Shown: positions 1 to 12,408 of the stretch, in pieces
Numbering within the stretch: position 1 is the stretch's first letter
Layout: each line of letters starts with the position of its first letter
NCBI RefSeq assembly: GCF_006402735.1
Contig: NZ_CP017174.1
Span: 4,839,001-4,903,000, forward strand
DNA from: Myxococcus xanthus
Lineage (GTDB): Bacteria > Myxococcota > Myxococcia > Myxococcales > Myxococcaceae
Length of the DNA stretch: 64,000 nt
Reading direction: 5' to 3'
Made by a program: the position numbers and the translations under genes
The notes under the pieces: generated by a model
What the model saw: only the letters and a program-made list of their open reading frames with translations
Told to the model about the DNA's origin: nothing
Databases searched by the model: none

Positions 1-142
1 GTCGGAGCTTCATGGGGGGCCTCTCGAAGAGCTGCGCACCCCGGCGGGGCGCCGCGTCAGATGCTAGGGGGGCGATCATGCCCCACCCTACGTCCGGACG
101 CGAGACTTCCGAGGAACCCGGGAGAGATGACGGGGGGCGGAA

Positions 143-159
143 AAACGCACACTGCGTTT
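143..159. promoter_or_regulatory. Perfect inverted repeat upstream of lonD
   Basis: AAACGCA-CAC-TGCGTTT is a perfect 7-bp inverted repeat with a 3-bp spacer, about 90 bp before the lonD start. It has no T-run after it, so an operator is more likely than a terminator. I see no clear -35/-10 pair next to it. The remaining sequence from 1 to 249 shows no credible gene. The regulatory role is inference. Confidence 0.3.
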
Positions 160-249
160 GCCATGTCCGTTTTGGTTGTTACGTTGGTTCATCCGCCGCA
201 GAAAACCTGGAAATGTTCACTGGTTGTCGAAGGGAAAAGGCTGAACTTC

Positions 250-2733
<2,484 letters not shown>

Positions 2734-2760
2734 CGCACGACCTTCCAGCCCATAGGAAGT

Positions 2761-2799
2761 GACACGGGCAGGTTCCCTTCTGGGAACCTGCCCGTTGTC
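2761..2799. terminator. Bidirectional terminator hairpin after lonD
   Basis: A perfect 14-bp stem (ACGGGCAGGTTCCC, 2764-2777, with its complement at 2782-2795) encloses a 4-nt loop and is followed by a short T-rich stretch on the plus strand. It lies between the convergent ends of lonD and the LysM gene, so it probably stops transcription from both sides. Confidence 0.75.
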
Positions 2800-2818
2800 T
2801 TTGCGGGACTGGTGGCGC

Positions 2819-3787
2819 TCAGAGCGAGAACAGGAAGTGACGCGGCTCCGGGACGCGCTTCACCCGCAGGATGTGACTGTGCTCCACGGGCAGCCGGGGG
2901 ACGGCCTCTGGACGGGGAACGTAGAGGATGCCCGGGTCGTCCTCTCGGGTGAAGACGTACTGCCCACGCGAGCCCTTACGCGTGCAGCCCACGTCGAGGA
3001 TGAGGTGCCGCTCGATGTCCGCCGCATCCGTGGTGTCCCAGTTGAAGCGGGTGAGTTCCTCCACCGTGAGGCCATACATCTCCGCCACGCTCTCCAGCGT
3101 CTCTCCGTCAATGACCCGGTGCTGGGTGACTCGTGCGAGGAAACGCGGCGCGCTGGCCACCCTCGCCCTCTGACCGCTCTTCGCGAGTTTCTGCTGGGAC
3201 CACGGCCCTCCCGTCCGTACCAGCGCGAGGGTGTTATCCAGGGTGGCGCCCTTGAGGACGGACAGGACGTGGGCATTCCCCTTTGGAACGTCCCTCAGGT
3301 CGATGCGGCCCTCAGAATCCGTCCGAGCCTGCTGCTCAGACCGGTCGTCGAGTTGGATGCGTAACTGGACGCCGGCAATGGGCACATCGGTGACGTCGTC
3401 CACCACCTGAAGCCGCAGCCAGACCGGCTCCTCCACCGGCGCAGACACGCGTTCTGTCCGCGGACCGGAGAATGGCGGCGGAACGGAGGATTCACGCGGA
3501 GGAGCCTGCGCCAGCCGGAGGACTCCCGCGTCCAGAAGAAGCGCGGCTTGCCGCACCACTTCATCCACCGGCAGCGGTGCGCGCACCCCACTGCGGTGTC
3601 CATGCGCGTAGACCAGGGACTGGAGCGTGCGCTGATTGGACGCATCCTGCGCGAGCTGGCGCAAGCGCCGTTCCAGCGCCCAGCCCCCGGCAGGCATCAC
3701 GAACGCGTACCCAGTGGGCAGACCCTCATGAAGCGCGAGGACAATGTACTCGCGTAACCCGTCTTTCAGACGAGGATGGAGAAACAT
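2819..3787 (-). CDS. LysM-domain protein of a cell-wall-hydrolase operon
   Basis: A 322-residue protein with no obvious signal peptide. The middle part (about 125-175) looks like a small beta-sandwich (LRLQVVDDVTDVPIAGVQLRI...), the kind of carboxypeptidase-regulatory-like fold often found in injected or surface proteins. Residues about 212-262 form a LysM module (HRVIDGETLESVAEMYGLTV), which normally binds N-acetylglucosamine-containing glycans such as peptidoglycan. It is the last gene of the minus-strand operon; the start codon lies 23 bp after the stop of the lysozyme-fold gene, with AGGTGA just upstream. The position suggests a peptidoglycan-binding partner of the hydrolases upstream. 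No catalytic residues can be assigned. The LysM call is firm and the role is inferred. Confidence 0.8.
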   Translation of the reverse strand: MFLHPRLKDGLREYIVLALHEGLPTGYAFVMPAGGWALERRLRQLAQDASNQRTLQSLVYAHGHRSGVRAPLPVDEVVRQAALLLDAGVLRLAQAPPRESSVPPPFSGPRTERVSAPVEEPVWLRLQVVDDVTDVPIAGVQLRIQLDDRSEQQARTDSEGRIDLRDVPKGNAHVLSVLKGATLDNTLALVRTGGPWSQQKLAKSGQRARVASAPRFLARVTQHRVIDGETLESVAEMYGLTVEELTRFNWDTTDAADIERHLILDVGCTRKGSRGQYVFTREDDPGILYVPRPEAVPRLPVEHSHILRVKRVPEPRHFLFSL

Positions 3788-3810
3788 GCTGTCACCTGGA
3801 GAAGACGTCT

Positions 3811-6360
3811 TTATTTGCGGTACTTCTGACCTTCACGGAGGTGCCGCTCCACCGGAACCAAGATGTCTGCCTTGGTGATGAAGCCCTTGCCGCCGCGGTC
3901 CAACCCCTTGTTGGGCTCGTAGCCTCTCGCCCCCTTGGCATAGCAGACGAAGGATGCGTCCTTGCCGAGCGCTTCCGGACAGAGGATGCAAGCGTAGACA
4001 TCACCGAGATTGTCCAGAGGGAGCTTCGACCGCGCCTTCCACATGCGGAAGTACTTGGCGACATAGTCGAGCTGCTCGACAGCGCTCATCCTCACCAGTG
4101 CGGACAACTTGATATCGAGCGCATCTTTTCCTTCGTTGATGGCCGTGAACTGAATGAGGCCAAAAGCCTGATGCCCTGCCCGGTTCGGTGTATCGGCACG
4201 GAAGGCATTTCCTGTCTCGAAAGCCATGCACGCCATCAAGTCATCGGCGTTCATCTCCAGTTGATCGGCGATGATCAGCACCTTCCTCCGGAACGCCTCC
4301 GTCACATTCGGGTGACTGCCGTAGATGAGCGTGCCTTCGATGCGGCGGGGTGTTCCCTCCAGGTCCAGGTGGATGGCAGGAAGCACACTGGAGTGGTTGG
4401 CATTCGCCCGCTCCACCAGACGCGCTTCAATCCGAAACCGGCCCTTGCGCCGCATCCGCTCGACGAGCGCCGGCTCCCGGAGACGCGCCACCACCCGTCC
4501 ACGAGCGTCGCATTGCCCCGCCGCCCCCTTCGCGACCTCATACCGGAAGGGCACGGCACCGAAGACAACGGGCTCCGCGACGTCAGCGAAGAACTCATAC
4601 AGGCGAAACTCGATGACATCCCCCTCCTTTCCGTTGGGGATGTGGAGGGCCTGACAGCGGACTTCCAGGATGGACGTATCATCCGTGAGCTGGACGAACT
4701 CGGCGCGAAGTCCCTGGAGCCGGGGAACGCCTGGGTACTCCACGGAGAAGGCCGGTGGCGCTGCCACCAACTCGTCCCAGAGCCGCGCATCCGGCTTTGA
4801 GACTCGACCCTGGATGAAGACCTTCTGGCGGATTCGAGGATCGTCGAATCGAACGAGCGCCTCGTAGTAACGAGGATTCCCATCAAGGGGCCGCGCCTCC
4901 AACCGAAGCACCTCGGTCTCCCGAGAGGCCGTTGGCTCCATGGGACTCAGGTCGTCGCAGATCGAAAAGACAGGCGAAGCCTCACGCCAGTAGTCGAGAT
5001 CCCCGATGACCTTCACGGTGATGAGCAGGTGGTTGTCGCGAGCCCCCAGCCAGACGTCCCCGAAGCGAGGCATGCGCGAAGGCCGGACCGCCAACTCCTT
5101 GGAGGCCAGTGCCGTCACCAGTTCCTGGCGCATCCGGTCCTGCTTCTGTCGCGCGGGAGCCCTGGCCAACGTTGGGGACTCCAGCCACAGGTCCTCGTCC
5201 TCGAACGCGAGGAATCGCGTCTCATCGAAGTCCAGCACCGAGCGGATGGGCACGTATTCATCGGTCCCCGTCAACGAGCGCGGAATCCGCAACAAGGCGA
5301 AGCTCTTCCGGTGCAGCCAGTCCTCAGCGTCGAGGAACTGCCGTAGGAACAGGCCCCTCTCGTTGGCGTTCACCAACACCGACCGCGAGACGGGGTCCAT
5401 CAGGGTGAAGGACAGGGCCTCGCCACGCGTCTGAGCCTCGTACCGCCAGTGGGTCAGCTCCAGGGGGAGCTCGAAATCCGGCTCCAGATGCTCCACCGTC
5501 GCGGTGACCGCGTGGTGCTTGAATTCGAACCCGGTCAGCTTCGGCTTCGGGCACACGCATGCTCTTGGCTGCTCCCACACCACGTAGGGCCGCGTCTCCC
5601 CCTCGATGTCTCGGAGCACTTCGAGCCGCAGGTCGAAGGCGTACTCGCCCTGAATGGGCTCACGCCATGGCACTCGGAGACCATCCCCACTCCAGGCGCA
5701 GCCAACTCGCCAGTCCTTCGCGCCCAAGTCGGAAGAGCCCCATTCCAGCGCGGCATAGCGCTGCTCCTCTGGAGCCATCCTCGGCGCCACGCCACGCTTC
5801 GGCTCCACGGAGTGGTAGATGGAGAGCCGAAGCGTCGCGCCGGTGAAACGTGCATCCATGTCCGGCTTCAAGCGGAACCGTCGGCCAAACAGGACAGGGA
5901 CGCTCAGGTCGAGCCCCCTGAGCCCCAAGGGGATGTCGAACTCGAAGGGCTTTTCGAGGCAGCATTCCTGCGCGAAGGGGAAGTCGGGGACGACGGTCAA
6001 CTCCGCGTGGCCCCGGCCGAAGAAGCTCGCCTCGTAGATGTCCGCCTCGAACTCCAACGTGCATGACCTGCCATTGACACGCAGTGGGACGTTGACCAGC
6101 GTGTATTCCCGCGCTGGCATCCCACGCGCGTGCGTCTTGATCAGAACGCTGCAGACCGTGTCTGCCGGCAGGTTCTTGTGCGTTCCCTCCAGGATGAAGG
6201 CAATCCTGTCCTGTTCGGCCCGGTGGCTCCTCAGGGAGAGCTTGAGTTCCGTAGGGGCCACCGCGACGAGATAGAAGACGCCCTCGGCTCCCGGTTCACG
6301 CCGAAGCTCGAAGCGCTCGCCACCAGCATGTGACTGTGAAGCAACGGCTGTGTCCGCCAT
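3811..6360 (-). CDS. Large protein with C-terminal lysozyme/transglycosylase-like domain
   Basis: An 849-residue protein starting MADTAVASQS. The reading frame extends 17 codons further upstream, but ATG 6360 has a strong AAGGGGGAAGGG site and overlaps the upstream stop codon by one base (TGATG), suggesting translational coupling. The first 700 or so residues are beta-rich, of unknown family, and may be built of tandem immunoglobulin-like or carbohydrate-binding units. The last 150 residues carry a lysozyme-fold signature: MAFETG with a candidate catalytic Glu, then N-AGH-AFGLIQF, resembling muramidase/SLT-like glycosidases. There is no Sec signal peptide or lipobox. If it acts on peptidoglycan outside the cytoplasm it must leave by another route (type VI or contractile injection, or lysis). 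The lysozyme-like domain is fairly secure; the rest is unknown. Confidence 0.7.
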   Translation of the reverse strand: MADTAVASQSHAGGERFELRREPGAEGVFYLVAVAPTELKLSLRSHRAEQDRIAFILEGTHKNLPADTVCSVLIKTHARGMPAREYTLVNVPLRVNGRSCTLEFEADIYEASFFGRGHAELTVVPDFPFAQECCLEKPFEFDIPLGLRGLDLSVPVLFGRRFRLKPDMDARFTGATLRLSIYHSVEPKRGVAPRMAPEEQRYAALEWGSSDLGAKDWRVGCAWSGDGLRVPWREPIQGEYAFDLRLEVLRDIEGETRPYVVWEQPRACVCPKPKLTGFEFKHHAVTATVEHLEPDFELPLELTHWRYEAQTRGEALSFTLMDPVSRSVLVNANERGLFLRQFLDAEDWLHRKSFALLRIPRSLTGTDEYVPIRSVLDFDETRFLAFEDEDLWLESPTLARAPARQKQDRMRQELVTALASKELAVRPSRMPRFGDVWLGARDNHLLITVKVIGDLDYWREASPVFSICDDLSPMEPTASRETEVLRLEARPLDGNPRYYEALVRFDDPRIRQKVFIQGRVSKPDARLWDELVAAPPAFSVEYPGVPRLQGLRAEFVQLTDDTSILEVRCQALHIPNGKEGDVIEFRLYEFFADVAEPVVFGAVPFRYEVAKGAAGQCDARGRVVARLREPALVERMRRKGRFRIEARLVERANANHSSVLPAIHLDLEGTPRRIEGTLIYGSHPNVTEAFRRKVLIIADQLEMNADDLMACMAFETGNAFRADTPNRAGHQAFGLIQFTAINEGKDALDIKLSALVRMSAVEQLDYVAKYFRMWKARSKLPLDNLGDVYACILCPEALGKDASFVCYAKGARGYEPNKGLDRGGKGFITKADILVPVERHLREGQKYRK

Positions 6361-9300
6361 CACCCTTCCCCCTTCATGGGCACGGCGCCCAGGTCGTCTG
6401 ACCACCACCACAGATTGGGGCGAATCCGCACTTCGTCGTGTACTCGGGGCACGATCCGCTCGGGCAACGAGAGATTCAGTTCCCGAGCAAGATCTGCGTC
6501 GTTCTCATGAATCGGGACGACACGGAGCACGTATTCCCTGGCACCCTCCAACGCGGCCTCGACATCATTGAGATCCACGTCCGCATGGAGCGCCCCTTCC
6601 ACATCCGTCAGACCTTGCCCTTGGCGTTCCGGTTTGTAGACAACGCTGCCCTTCTTGAGCTTCAGCGGAAGCCCGGGCTGGCCGCCTGGCAGCGACGGAC
6701 TGGCGAGTTCCAATCGGAAGGGTCTGCTCACCGGGACGGCCTCCGTCATGACGGCCACCTTCAGGCTGAAGGCATCATGGTAGTGAGACCGCGCTTCAAG
6801 CCTGGCGTTGCGCTGCATGGTGTAAGCACGGCCCTTCGCGGGCTGGACGTCGATCCGTTCGTGCCCCAGGGGCACATGCTTGTTCACCACCTCGGCGGTC
6901 GGGATGAGAATTCGCCCCTGAACCTGCGCATCCTCGAACCCGAAGGTCCGCACCACGCACCCATTCTGGATGACGGACTCACGTGCGGCGGCTTCATCGA
7001 GGGAACTGTGGCCCACCTTGATGATGGGTCGAGCCTTCTCCCAGAAGGTCCGATTCCCACCCAGAAACCGAGAGGAAAGCTGAATCCCCCGGGCGGTGAC
7101 GAAGACCTTGGGCGCTTCGAGCGAAGGGATGTGAAGGACCTCCGACACCTCGGTGGACCACACCTCCAGCGCCCCCGCTTTGGCGCCGCTCCGCAGCGCG
7201 TCGAGCGTCACAGGTTCACACCGGCTCCCCAGCGTATCCGCCGTCACCAGACGCGAGTCCCGCGCGCTTCCCCCGTTCGGGAAGAACGCGCCGAACTTCA
7301 CATGGACCTCATGGGTACCTGGGATGCCCTTCCGCAGTTCCGAGAAAGCAGCGCTGGCGTCGAACCGGATGACAAGTTCACCAGGATGACGTCCCTCCGC
7401 TGGCGCTGGGACTCGGACGCGAATCGCCCCCTTGGCCGCGTCCCCCAAGGCGGTGAACCAGCCATCCTCTCGAACCTTCTCGGCGGCATCCTTCAACCGC
7501 CGGGCATTCGTGGCCGTGAGCACAATGGACAATCCGTCCTCGGCCAGCGCGGACAACGCCAGCAACTGCTTCTCTGAATACGCGCACTGGATACGCTCCA
7601 CCGCCTCCACGAGCGCCCAGGCCAACGGAGGCTCTGTCTGGGAAGCAGCGGCCTTCAAGAAGGCGCGGTAGGTGAAGTGCCGCGTCACATACGTTTCCAG
7701 CTTCTTGAGCGCCCCCTTCTGAATGAAGCCGTCAACGACGCGGAGTCCAGAGGCCTCATTGAACGCCGAGTCCTCCCGCCCCTGTACGGGGATGGCCACA
7801 CGGGCCAGTTCGAACGCAGGTGCCTCCGGGTGCAGCCCTTCCTGCTTCGTGGCCTTCGCCCATGCGCTCAGAAGCACCCAACCCCGAAGAAGCTTTGGGC
7901 AGTTCTCCCTGAAGGGAATACGCCAGGAGAACGTTCCATCCTCGTGAGACTCGGGAGCGTAACGAGCCGAGGAAACAACCTGGCTCCCAGGAACCTCCGC
8001 CGACTCGCGCCCACCCAGCAACACCGGCGGGAGCACCTCCAATGTCGCGGTTCCCACGAGCCGGGCACCCGGCATGTCGAGCGTGCAAGCCCCCCAACCC
8101 GGCAACTCCACCTGCGCGAAGAAAGCACCATCGGTGCAACTTCCGCTCGCGAGGAAGCAGCGTGTGCCCTCATGCAGCACATGCAGTTCCACCTCATCGT
8201 CTCCACTCCCGCGCACCACGGCCCCCACGTCCAGGAGTTCCCCCACCCGGAATGCGGCATGAGCGCTTCGTGCTGGGAGCCACCCCACCGCGAGCACGTC
8301 CTTCGAGTTGCTCGGGCGCCAGGCCGGCAGGTCCGAGAACCGGACGAAGCCATGCCGGACCATGAGCATCAGGAGCCAGGCGAAGGTGACGGGGTGCGGG
8401 TTGTCGACCAGCCCCTTCGTAGGCAATTGGTCGACGTCAGGCGCCGCTGCGAAGAGCATCTTCTTGCCACCGTTGTCCCCCACGGGCCCGAGGAAGGGCA
8501 CTTCCTCCGGATGGGCCCAGAATCCGACTGCCTCCGCGTAGCGTCCCAGCAGCCTCTTGGCCTCGTCCGGCTGCTGGATGTCGACGATCTGGCTCCCCAT
8601 TCGAAGCTGCCCGTGAATCTCCAGATGCTTCATCACCTGAACGACGATGCTCTCCGGCAACCACTCGTTCAGGTGCCTGAGCACCACGTTTCGCCAACGG
8701 ACGGACGCCAGCCTCTTGAAGTGCTGAAGCTCCTGCTCGAGTGCATCCTGAGCACCGCCGCCCACCTGCAGCAGAAGGCCGGCGCCGTCGGCCGGCTCCA
8801 CGAAGATTCGTCGAGCCCCTGCTGGCAAGCGCACGTTGAGACGACTCTGTTTTCCATCGTAAGCGACGTACCGTTCGCCCGAGGGAGGCTCGAAGGTCAG
8901 CTTGAGCCAGTAGGTCCCTTCAGGGAGCGCGTCCTTGTAGTTGGTGATGACAAGCTCTGCGGGAAACGAAGGCTCGCCGGCATCACCAGGCGCATCATCG
9001 GACGAGAACGCGAGCGCGCGAGGTGAGCGAAGAATCGCCTTGAGCGCGCCGTGGTGATACGTCTGCTCGAAGCGGGAGAGGCACTCCTCTTCGGGGTTCC
9101 CTGTAGCGTGAATCGACTTGGGCGCCAGCTTCATCAGCGCGTCGAGTTCTCCCTTCGATGGGTCGAAGAAGTTGTTCTGGTCCGCCTCCTCGAAGACCTT
9201 GAAGAAGTCTCCCAGGCCCAGCGAGTCCTTCGCGAAGTCGAGGAAGGCCTTGAGTTGCCCTGGCTCGGATGGCGCCAGGATTTCCCAGTGGACGAAGCCA

Positions 9301-11192
9301 TCTCCAATGGCCTTGCTCCTGCTGTCGACATAGCCAAGCACCGCGCCAGCCTCCAGCTTGAGCAAGGGGTGGCGCAGCGTCACCATCCGCCCCTCGCGCA
9401 GTGCTTCATGAATACCCGTCAGGTCCTGGTCCGCCGGCCTCCAGAGCGCTCGGACATCATCCCCCTGTGCCTCTCCCAGGCGTAGTGTCTCGGGCACGCC
9501 CAACCCCGTCCCCACGACGGAGTAGCTCCCCCCCTTCTTCTCGACGACATCCGCTCCCGCCTCCGGCAGGGCCTCCTGCAACCACCGCGTCTGGCGAAAC
9601 GCCTCATGCGCCGGATCAACCACCGTCAGCGCGCCGTGGCGCCGCACGAGCAGCTTCAACCAGTCCACGTTCCGGTATGTGTCCGGGTCCTTCCAGTCCG
9701 GAGGAACGAGGTGCATGTAGAGGCTGTAGAACGTAAAACGCCGCGGCGGCTGGCCCTCCGTCTTCGCTGCCTCTTCGACATCGTGCCGGACGAGGACGAA
9801 GGAGTTGTGGTTGCCTGTGAATTCCCGGGCCAGTTCGTGCGCCTCGGGTCCATCCTCGACACGCTCCTTTTCTTCGAGGGGAGCAGGCAGGCCATGGGCC
9901 AATCGGACGGCCACCACGTAGCCCGGGGCAAAGCAACGAACCTCTCGCACGCCGGACCTGGCTGCGGAGCTCGTCGCCCCCTCCCGCGCCGAGAAATGCG
10001 ACGCAGGCAAGTGGATTCCCGAATGAAGATTCCGGCGCATTCCCAATGGGAAGAGCCCACCGGGCGGCATCTCCGTCTCCGTAAGGGCGTAGCAGTTGAT
10101 GGGCCGGAAGCGGATATCCCCGTGGTCGAACGGATACGCGACCGTGCGCATCACGTTGGTTTCGAGAAAGCCAGACGGGACGACGGTAGGACGGAGCGAG
10201 TAGAGAAAGGCTCCGCCCTTGTGCTCGTCGTGGCGGTAGTCCATGAACAAGTCGTCAGGCACCGCGCTATAGGTGTTCTCCTCGAACAGCTTGCGGGCAC
10301 GAATCAGGACGACGGACGCCTGCGCATTTGCCCAGTCACCCCTGCGCACCCGGATGAGATCGTGCTCACCCGTGACTTGCTTCCTGGCGAGCGCCGCCAG
10401 GTCCGTGCCATCCCGAGAGCCTGGATCAGGAGGAAAGAAGAGATGGGTTCCCTTCTGAACCCCAACCTTGTTGTTCTGCGTTGCCGGGTCCGCGACCACC
10501 AACCACAGGTGCCTCCCGGTTCGGTCCACCAACCAAGCGAATCCGATGATCAGGATGAGATGAATGGGAGCATCTCTAGCAACGGAGAATCCCGAATAAA
10601 GAATGACCGGATTGTTGGCCGCGAGCGCTTTGAGAATCAGTGACAGCTTGTCTTCGATGAGACGAGGATCGCTCGCAATCCTCGCGGCGTGCCTTCGTCG
10701 ATCCTGGAGTGAGTACGGCAACACATGCGAGTACGCCATGCCGAGCACAGCGGACGCACTGAGATTACCGCGGGACACGTTGGAATCACCGCGAGACGCA
10801 TTGAATTCCGGAGGAACAACCGTGGCCCAATGAGGCGGTTTGCCCCCCCGATTGGACACGAAATACCCATCCAGATTTCCACCAAAAGGTGGCTCTACCG
10901 GCTTGAGATGAAACGCCCGCTGCCCTCCTGGGTAGCGCAGATCCAAGAAATGCCCTGGATTTCCACCATCCCAATGGGTGATGAACCTTGAGGCAAAGTC
11001 GCCCCCTTGGGTCACCTGATAATAGTTATACGCCATTGCACTGGCAGTCCGCCCACACCAATCAGATGGCCCTCCAGGATAGTGCTGTCCCAGCAGAGGC
11101 ACCTTGAGGATGTGATACTCCTCCAGCGCAGACAACAGCAGCTCTGGCAACTCATATTGCCAGACGGCTCGATAGATATTCTGTCTAGACAC
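6360..11192 (-). CDS. Giant multidomain protein: papain/C39-like peptidase plus M23-like domain
   Basis: About 1610 residues. The frame is open to 11312, but that start would overlap the upstream gene by 56 bp. GTG 11192 has GGGGGAG six bases ahead and is preferred. The N-terminal region resembles a papain/C39-fold cysteine peptidase: DWCGRTASAM gives the candidate Cys, DAPIHLILIIGF the His, and VVADPAT the Asp. Next comes a stretch with M23 metallopeptidase features: NLHSGIHLP in place of HxGxD, then YMHL, then VHWEI in place of HxHFE. The metal-site motifs are therefore partly altered. The remaining thousand residues are beta-rich and unassigned. No signal peptide is visible. It lies between an SH3-like secreted protein and a lysozyme-fold protein in one operon, so a role in cell-wall cleavage is likely. 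Domain calls come from motif reading only. Confidence 0.6.
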   Translation of the reverse strand: MSRQNIYRAVWQYELPELLLSALEEYHILKVPLLGQHYPGGPSDWCGRTASAMAYNYYQVTQGGDFASRFITHWDGGNPGHFLDLRYPGGQRAFHLKPVEPPFGGNLDGYFVSNRGGKPPHWATVVPPEFNASRGDSNVSRGNLSASAVLGMAYSHVLPYSLQDRRRHAARIASDPRLIEDKLSLILKALAANNPVILYSGFSVARDAPIHLILIIGFAWLVDRTGRHLWLVVADPATQNNKVGVQKGTHLFFPPDPGSRDGTDLAALARKQVTGEHDLIRVRRGDWANAQASVVLIRARKLFEENTYSAVPDDLFMDYRHDEHKGGAFLYSLRPTVVPSGFLETNVMRTVAYPFDHGDIRFRPINCYALTETEMPPGGLFPLGMRRNLHSGIHLPASHFSAREGATSSAARSGVREVRCFAPGYVVAVRLAHGLPAPLEEKERVEDGPEAHELAREFTGNHNSFVLVRHDVEEAAKTEGQPPRRFTFYSLYMHLVPPDWKDPDTYRNVDWLKLLVRRHGALTVVDPAHEAFRQTRWLQEALPEAGADVVEKKGGSYSVVGTGLGVPETLRLGEAQGDDVRALWRPADQDLTGIHEALREGRMVTLRHPLLKLEAGAVLGYVDSRSKAIGDGFVHWEILAPSEPGQLKAFLDFAKDSLGLGDFFKVFEEADQNNFFDPSKGELDALMKLAPKSIHATGNPEEECLSRFEQTYHHGALKAILRSPRALAFSSDDAPGDAGEPSFPAELVITNYKDALPEGTYWLKLTFEPPSGERYVAYDGKQSRLNVRLPAGARRIFVEPADGAGLLLQVGGGAQDALEQELQHFKRLASVRWRNVVLRHLNEWLPESIVVQVMKHLEIHGQLRMGSQIVDIQQPDEAKRLLGRYAEAVGFWAHPEEVPFLGPVGDNGGKKMLFAAAPDVDQLPTKGLVDNPHPVTFAWLLMLMVRHGFVRFSDLPAWRPSNSKDVLAVGWLPARSAHAAFRVGELLDVGAVVRGSGDDEVELHVLHEGTRCFLASGSCTDGAFFAQVELPGWGACTLDMPGARLVGTATLEVLPPVLLGGRESAEVPGSQVVSSARYAPESHEDGTFSWRIPFRENCPKLLRGWVLLSAWAKATKQEGLHPEAPAFELARVAIPVQGREDSAFNEASGLRVVDGFIQKGALKKLETYVTRHFTYRAFLKAAASQTEPPLAWALVEAVERIQCAYSEKQLLALSALAEDGLSIVLTATNARRLKDAAEKVREDGWFTALGDAAKGAIRVRVPAPAEGRHPGELVIRFDASAAFSELRKGIPGTHEVHVKFGAFFPNGGSARDSRLVTADTLGSRCEPVTLDALRSGAKAGALEVWSTEVSEVLHIPSLEAPKVFVTARGIQLSSRFLGGNRTFWEKARPIIKVGHSSLDEAAARESVIQNGCVVRTFGFEDAQVQGRILIPTAEVVNKHVPLGHERIDVQPAKGRAYTMQRNARLEARSHYHDAFSLKVAVMTEAVPVSRPFRLELASPSLPGGQPGLPLKLKKGSVVYKPERQGQGLTDVEGALHADVDLNDVEAALEGAREYVLRVVPIHENDADLARELNLSLPERIVPRVHDEVRIRPNLWWWSDDLGAVPMKGEG

Positions 11193-11256
11193 GACTCGCT
11201 CCCCCACGAGTACGTTCAATTGCTCCGAATCAGTGCCCCCCGGCACTGGAGCATGA

Positions 11257-12408
11257 CTACGGCCCGCCCTGCATACACTCCCCTCCGAGGTCGGGATACT
11301 TCTGAAATACATGCGTGCACGCCAGTTCGCCCAGGTATGCGATGTCGCCGTCAGGCTCTGGAAGCTTGAAGGTTTCCTGTCGTGCCTTCTCCCCGTCGAT
11401 ATCCGCGAGTGTCAACCGCAGAGTGTTCTCATGTTTCGACACAGCAGAAACCCATAGAAACTCCATGCTCTCTCCCTCACTTTCGATCATGACAAGGACG
11501 CGCCCGTGAATGTCCGGATCAAAGACGAGGAGATAGGGGCGCTTCAGGCAAGCATTCCATCGCATCCGAGGAATGCCATCCTCCGCCTTCATCGATAACA
11601 GTGCCCACTTGCTAGGAATCAATCGAAAGAAGGCCAGCTCAGCCTCATTCAGGACGTATTGCCCAAACGGAGCCCTCGAATAGACATCCGAAGATGCGCT
11701 GACACCAGAGAACAGCGCCTTGTCCAGCACTGACGTCAATAGCGAACTGGATTGCTCCAACACCTCGCCTTTGACCTGAATCGTCGCTGTTTCTTCGAAG
11801 CGCCTGTTATCGAACCGGAATCGCCCACGATATACAGTCAGACTTTCGGCCGAACCAAATGCAATGACGAACAACTCATTTCTTACCTCTGCCCGAACCT
11901 TGACCCCATCAACATGGCTCGTACTGGTGCTCCTCAGACAACGTTCGGGATCATTCACAGTGCAGACAAAATCAAACGGCCTCCGCAGGCTCGGTTTCTT
12001 TAGCCGCGCGACGGCATCCAAATTGCGCTCGAAGAACAACGTCGCCAGTTCCTTCTGAAGGCCAGCGTCCTCAGGAGCCAGCGTGGCGGCACGCAGGGCA
12101 CTCTCCTCCCGCTGCTGCAACGTCCGCTTCGGGTCCTTGGCCTCCGCGGCGAGCTTCTCCACCGACGGCTTCTCGGGGCCCAGAAACGTCCCCACCACGA
12201 AGCCTTCCGCCTCTCCGCAGCGCACTCGGGCCCATCCCCCCTCGAGGGATTCCTGCGTCCTGCACTCCGTCCCAATGGGCAGCTTCTGGAGGACCTCCGC
12301 CGTCTTGCAGGCCGCCTTCCGCAGATTCAGCGAGGAACCCTGGACGTATGCCGGGGGCGGCTCTCCCCCAGCAGCGGCCATTAGCAGGCCTAGCAGCATC
12401 GTCTTCAT
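11257..12408 (-). CDS. Secreted protein with bacterial SH3-like domain
   Basis: A 383-residue protein, first gene of the minus-strand cell-wall operon. The frame is open from 12519, but ATG 12408 is preceded by GGAGGGG and begins a short hydrophobic signal-peptide-like segment (MKTMLLGLLMAAAGG), so this start is chosen. Residues about 20-80 fit a bacterial SH3 (SH3b) module: SSLNLRKAACKTAEVL, a glycine turn, GGWARVRC, then GFVVGTFL. Such modules often bind cell-wall peptides. The region beyond 100 is unassigned and has no recognised catalytic motif. It is probably periplasmic or surface-located and may tether or regulate the downstream hydrolases. The signal peptide and SH3-like fold are fairly clear; the function is inference. 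Confidence 0.65.
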   Translation of the reverse strand: MKTMLLGLLMAAAGGEPPPAYVQGSSLNLRKAACKTAEVLQKLPIGTECRTQESLEGGWARVRCGEAEGFVVGTFLGPEKPSVEKLAAEAKDPKRTLQQREESALRAATLAPEDAGLQKELATLFFERNLDAVARLKKPSLRRPFDFVCTVNDPERCLRSTSTSHVDGVKVRAEVRNELFVIAFGSAESLTVYRGRFRFDNRRFEETATIQVKGEVLEQSSSLLTSVLDKALFSGVSASSDVYSRAPFGQYVLNEAELAFFRLIPSKWALLSMKAEDGIPRMRWNACLKRPYLLVFDPDIHGRVLVMIESEGESMEFLWVSAVSKHENTLRLTLADIDGEKARQETFKLPEPDGDIAYLGELACTHVFQKYPDLGGECMQGGP

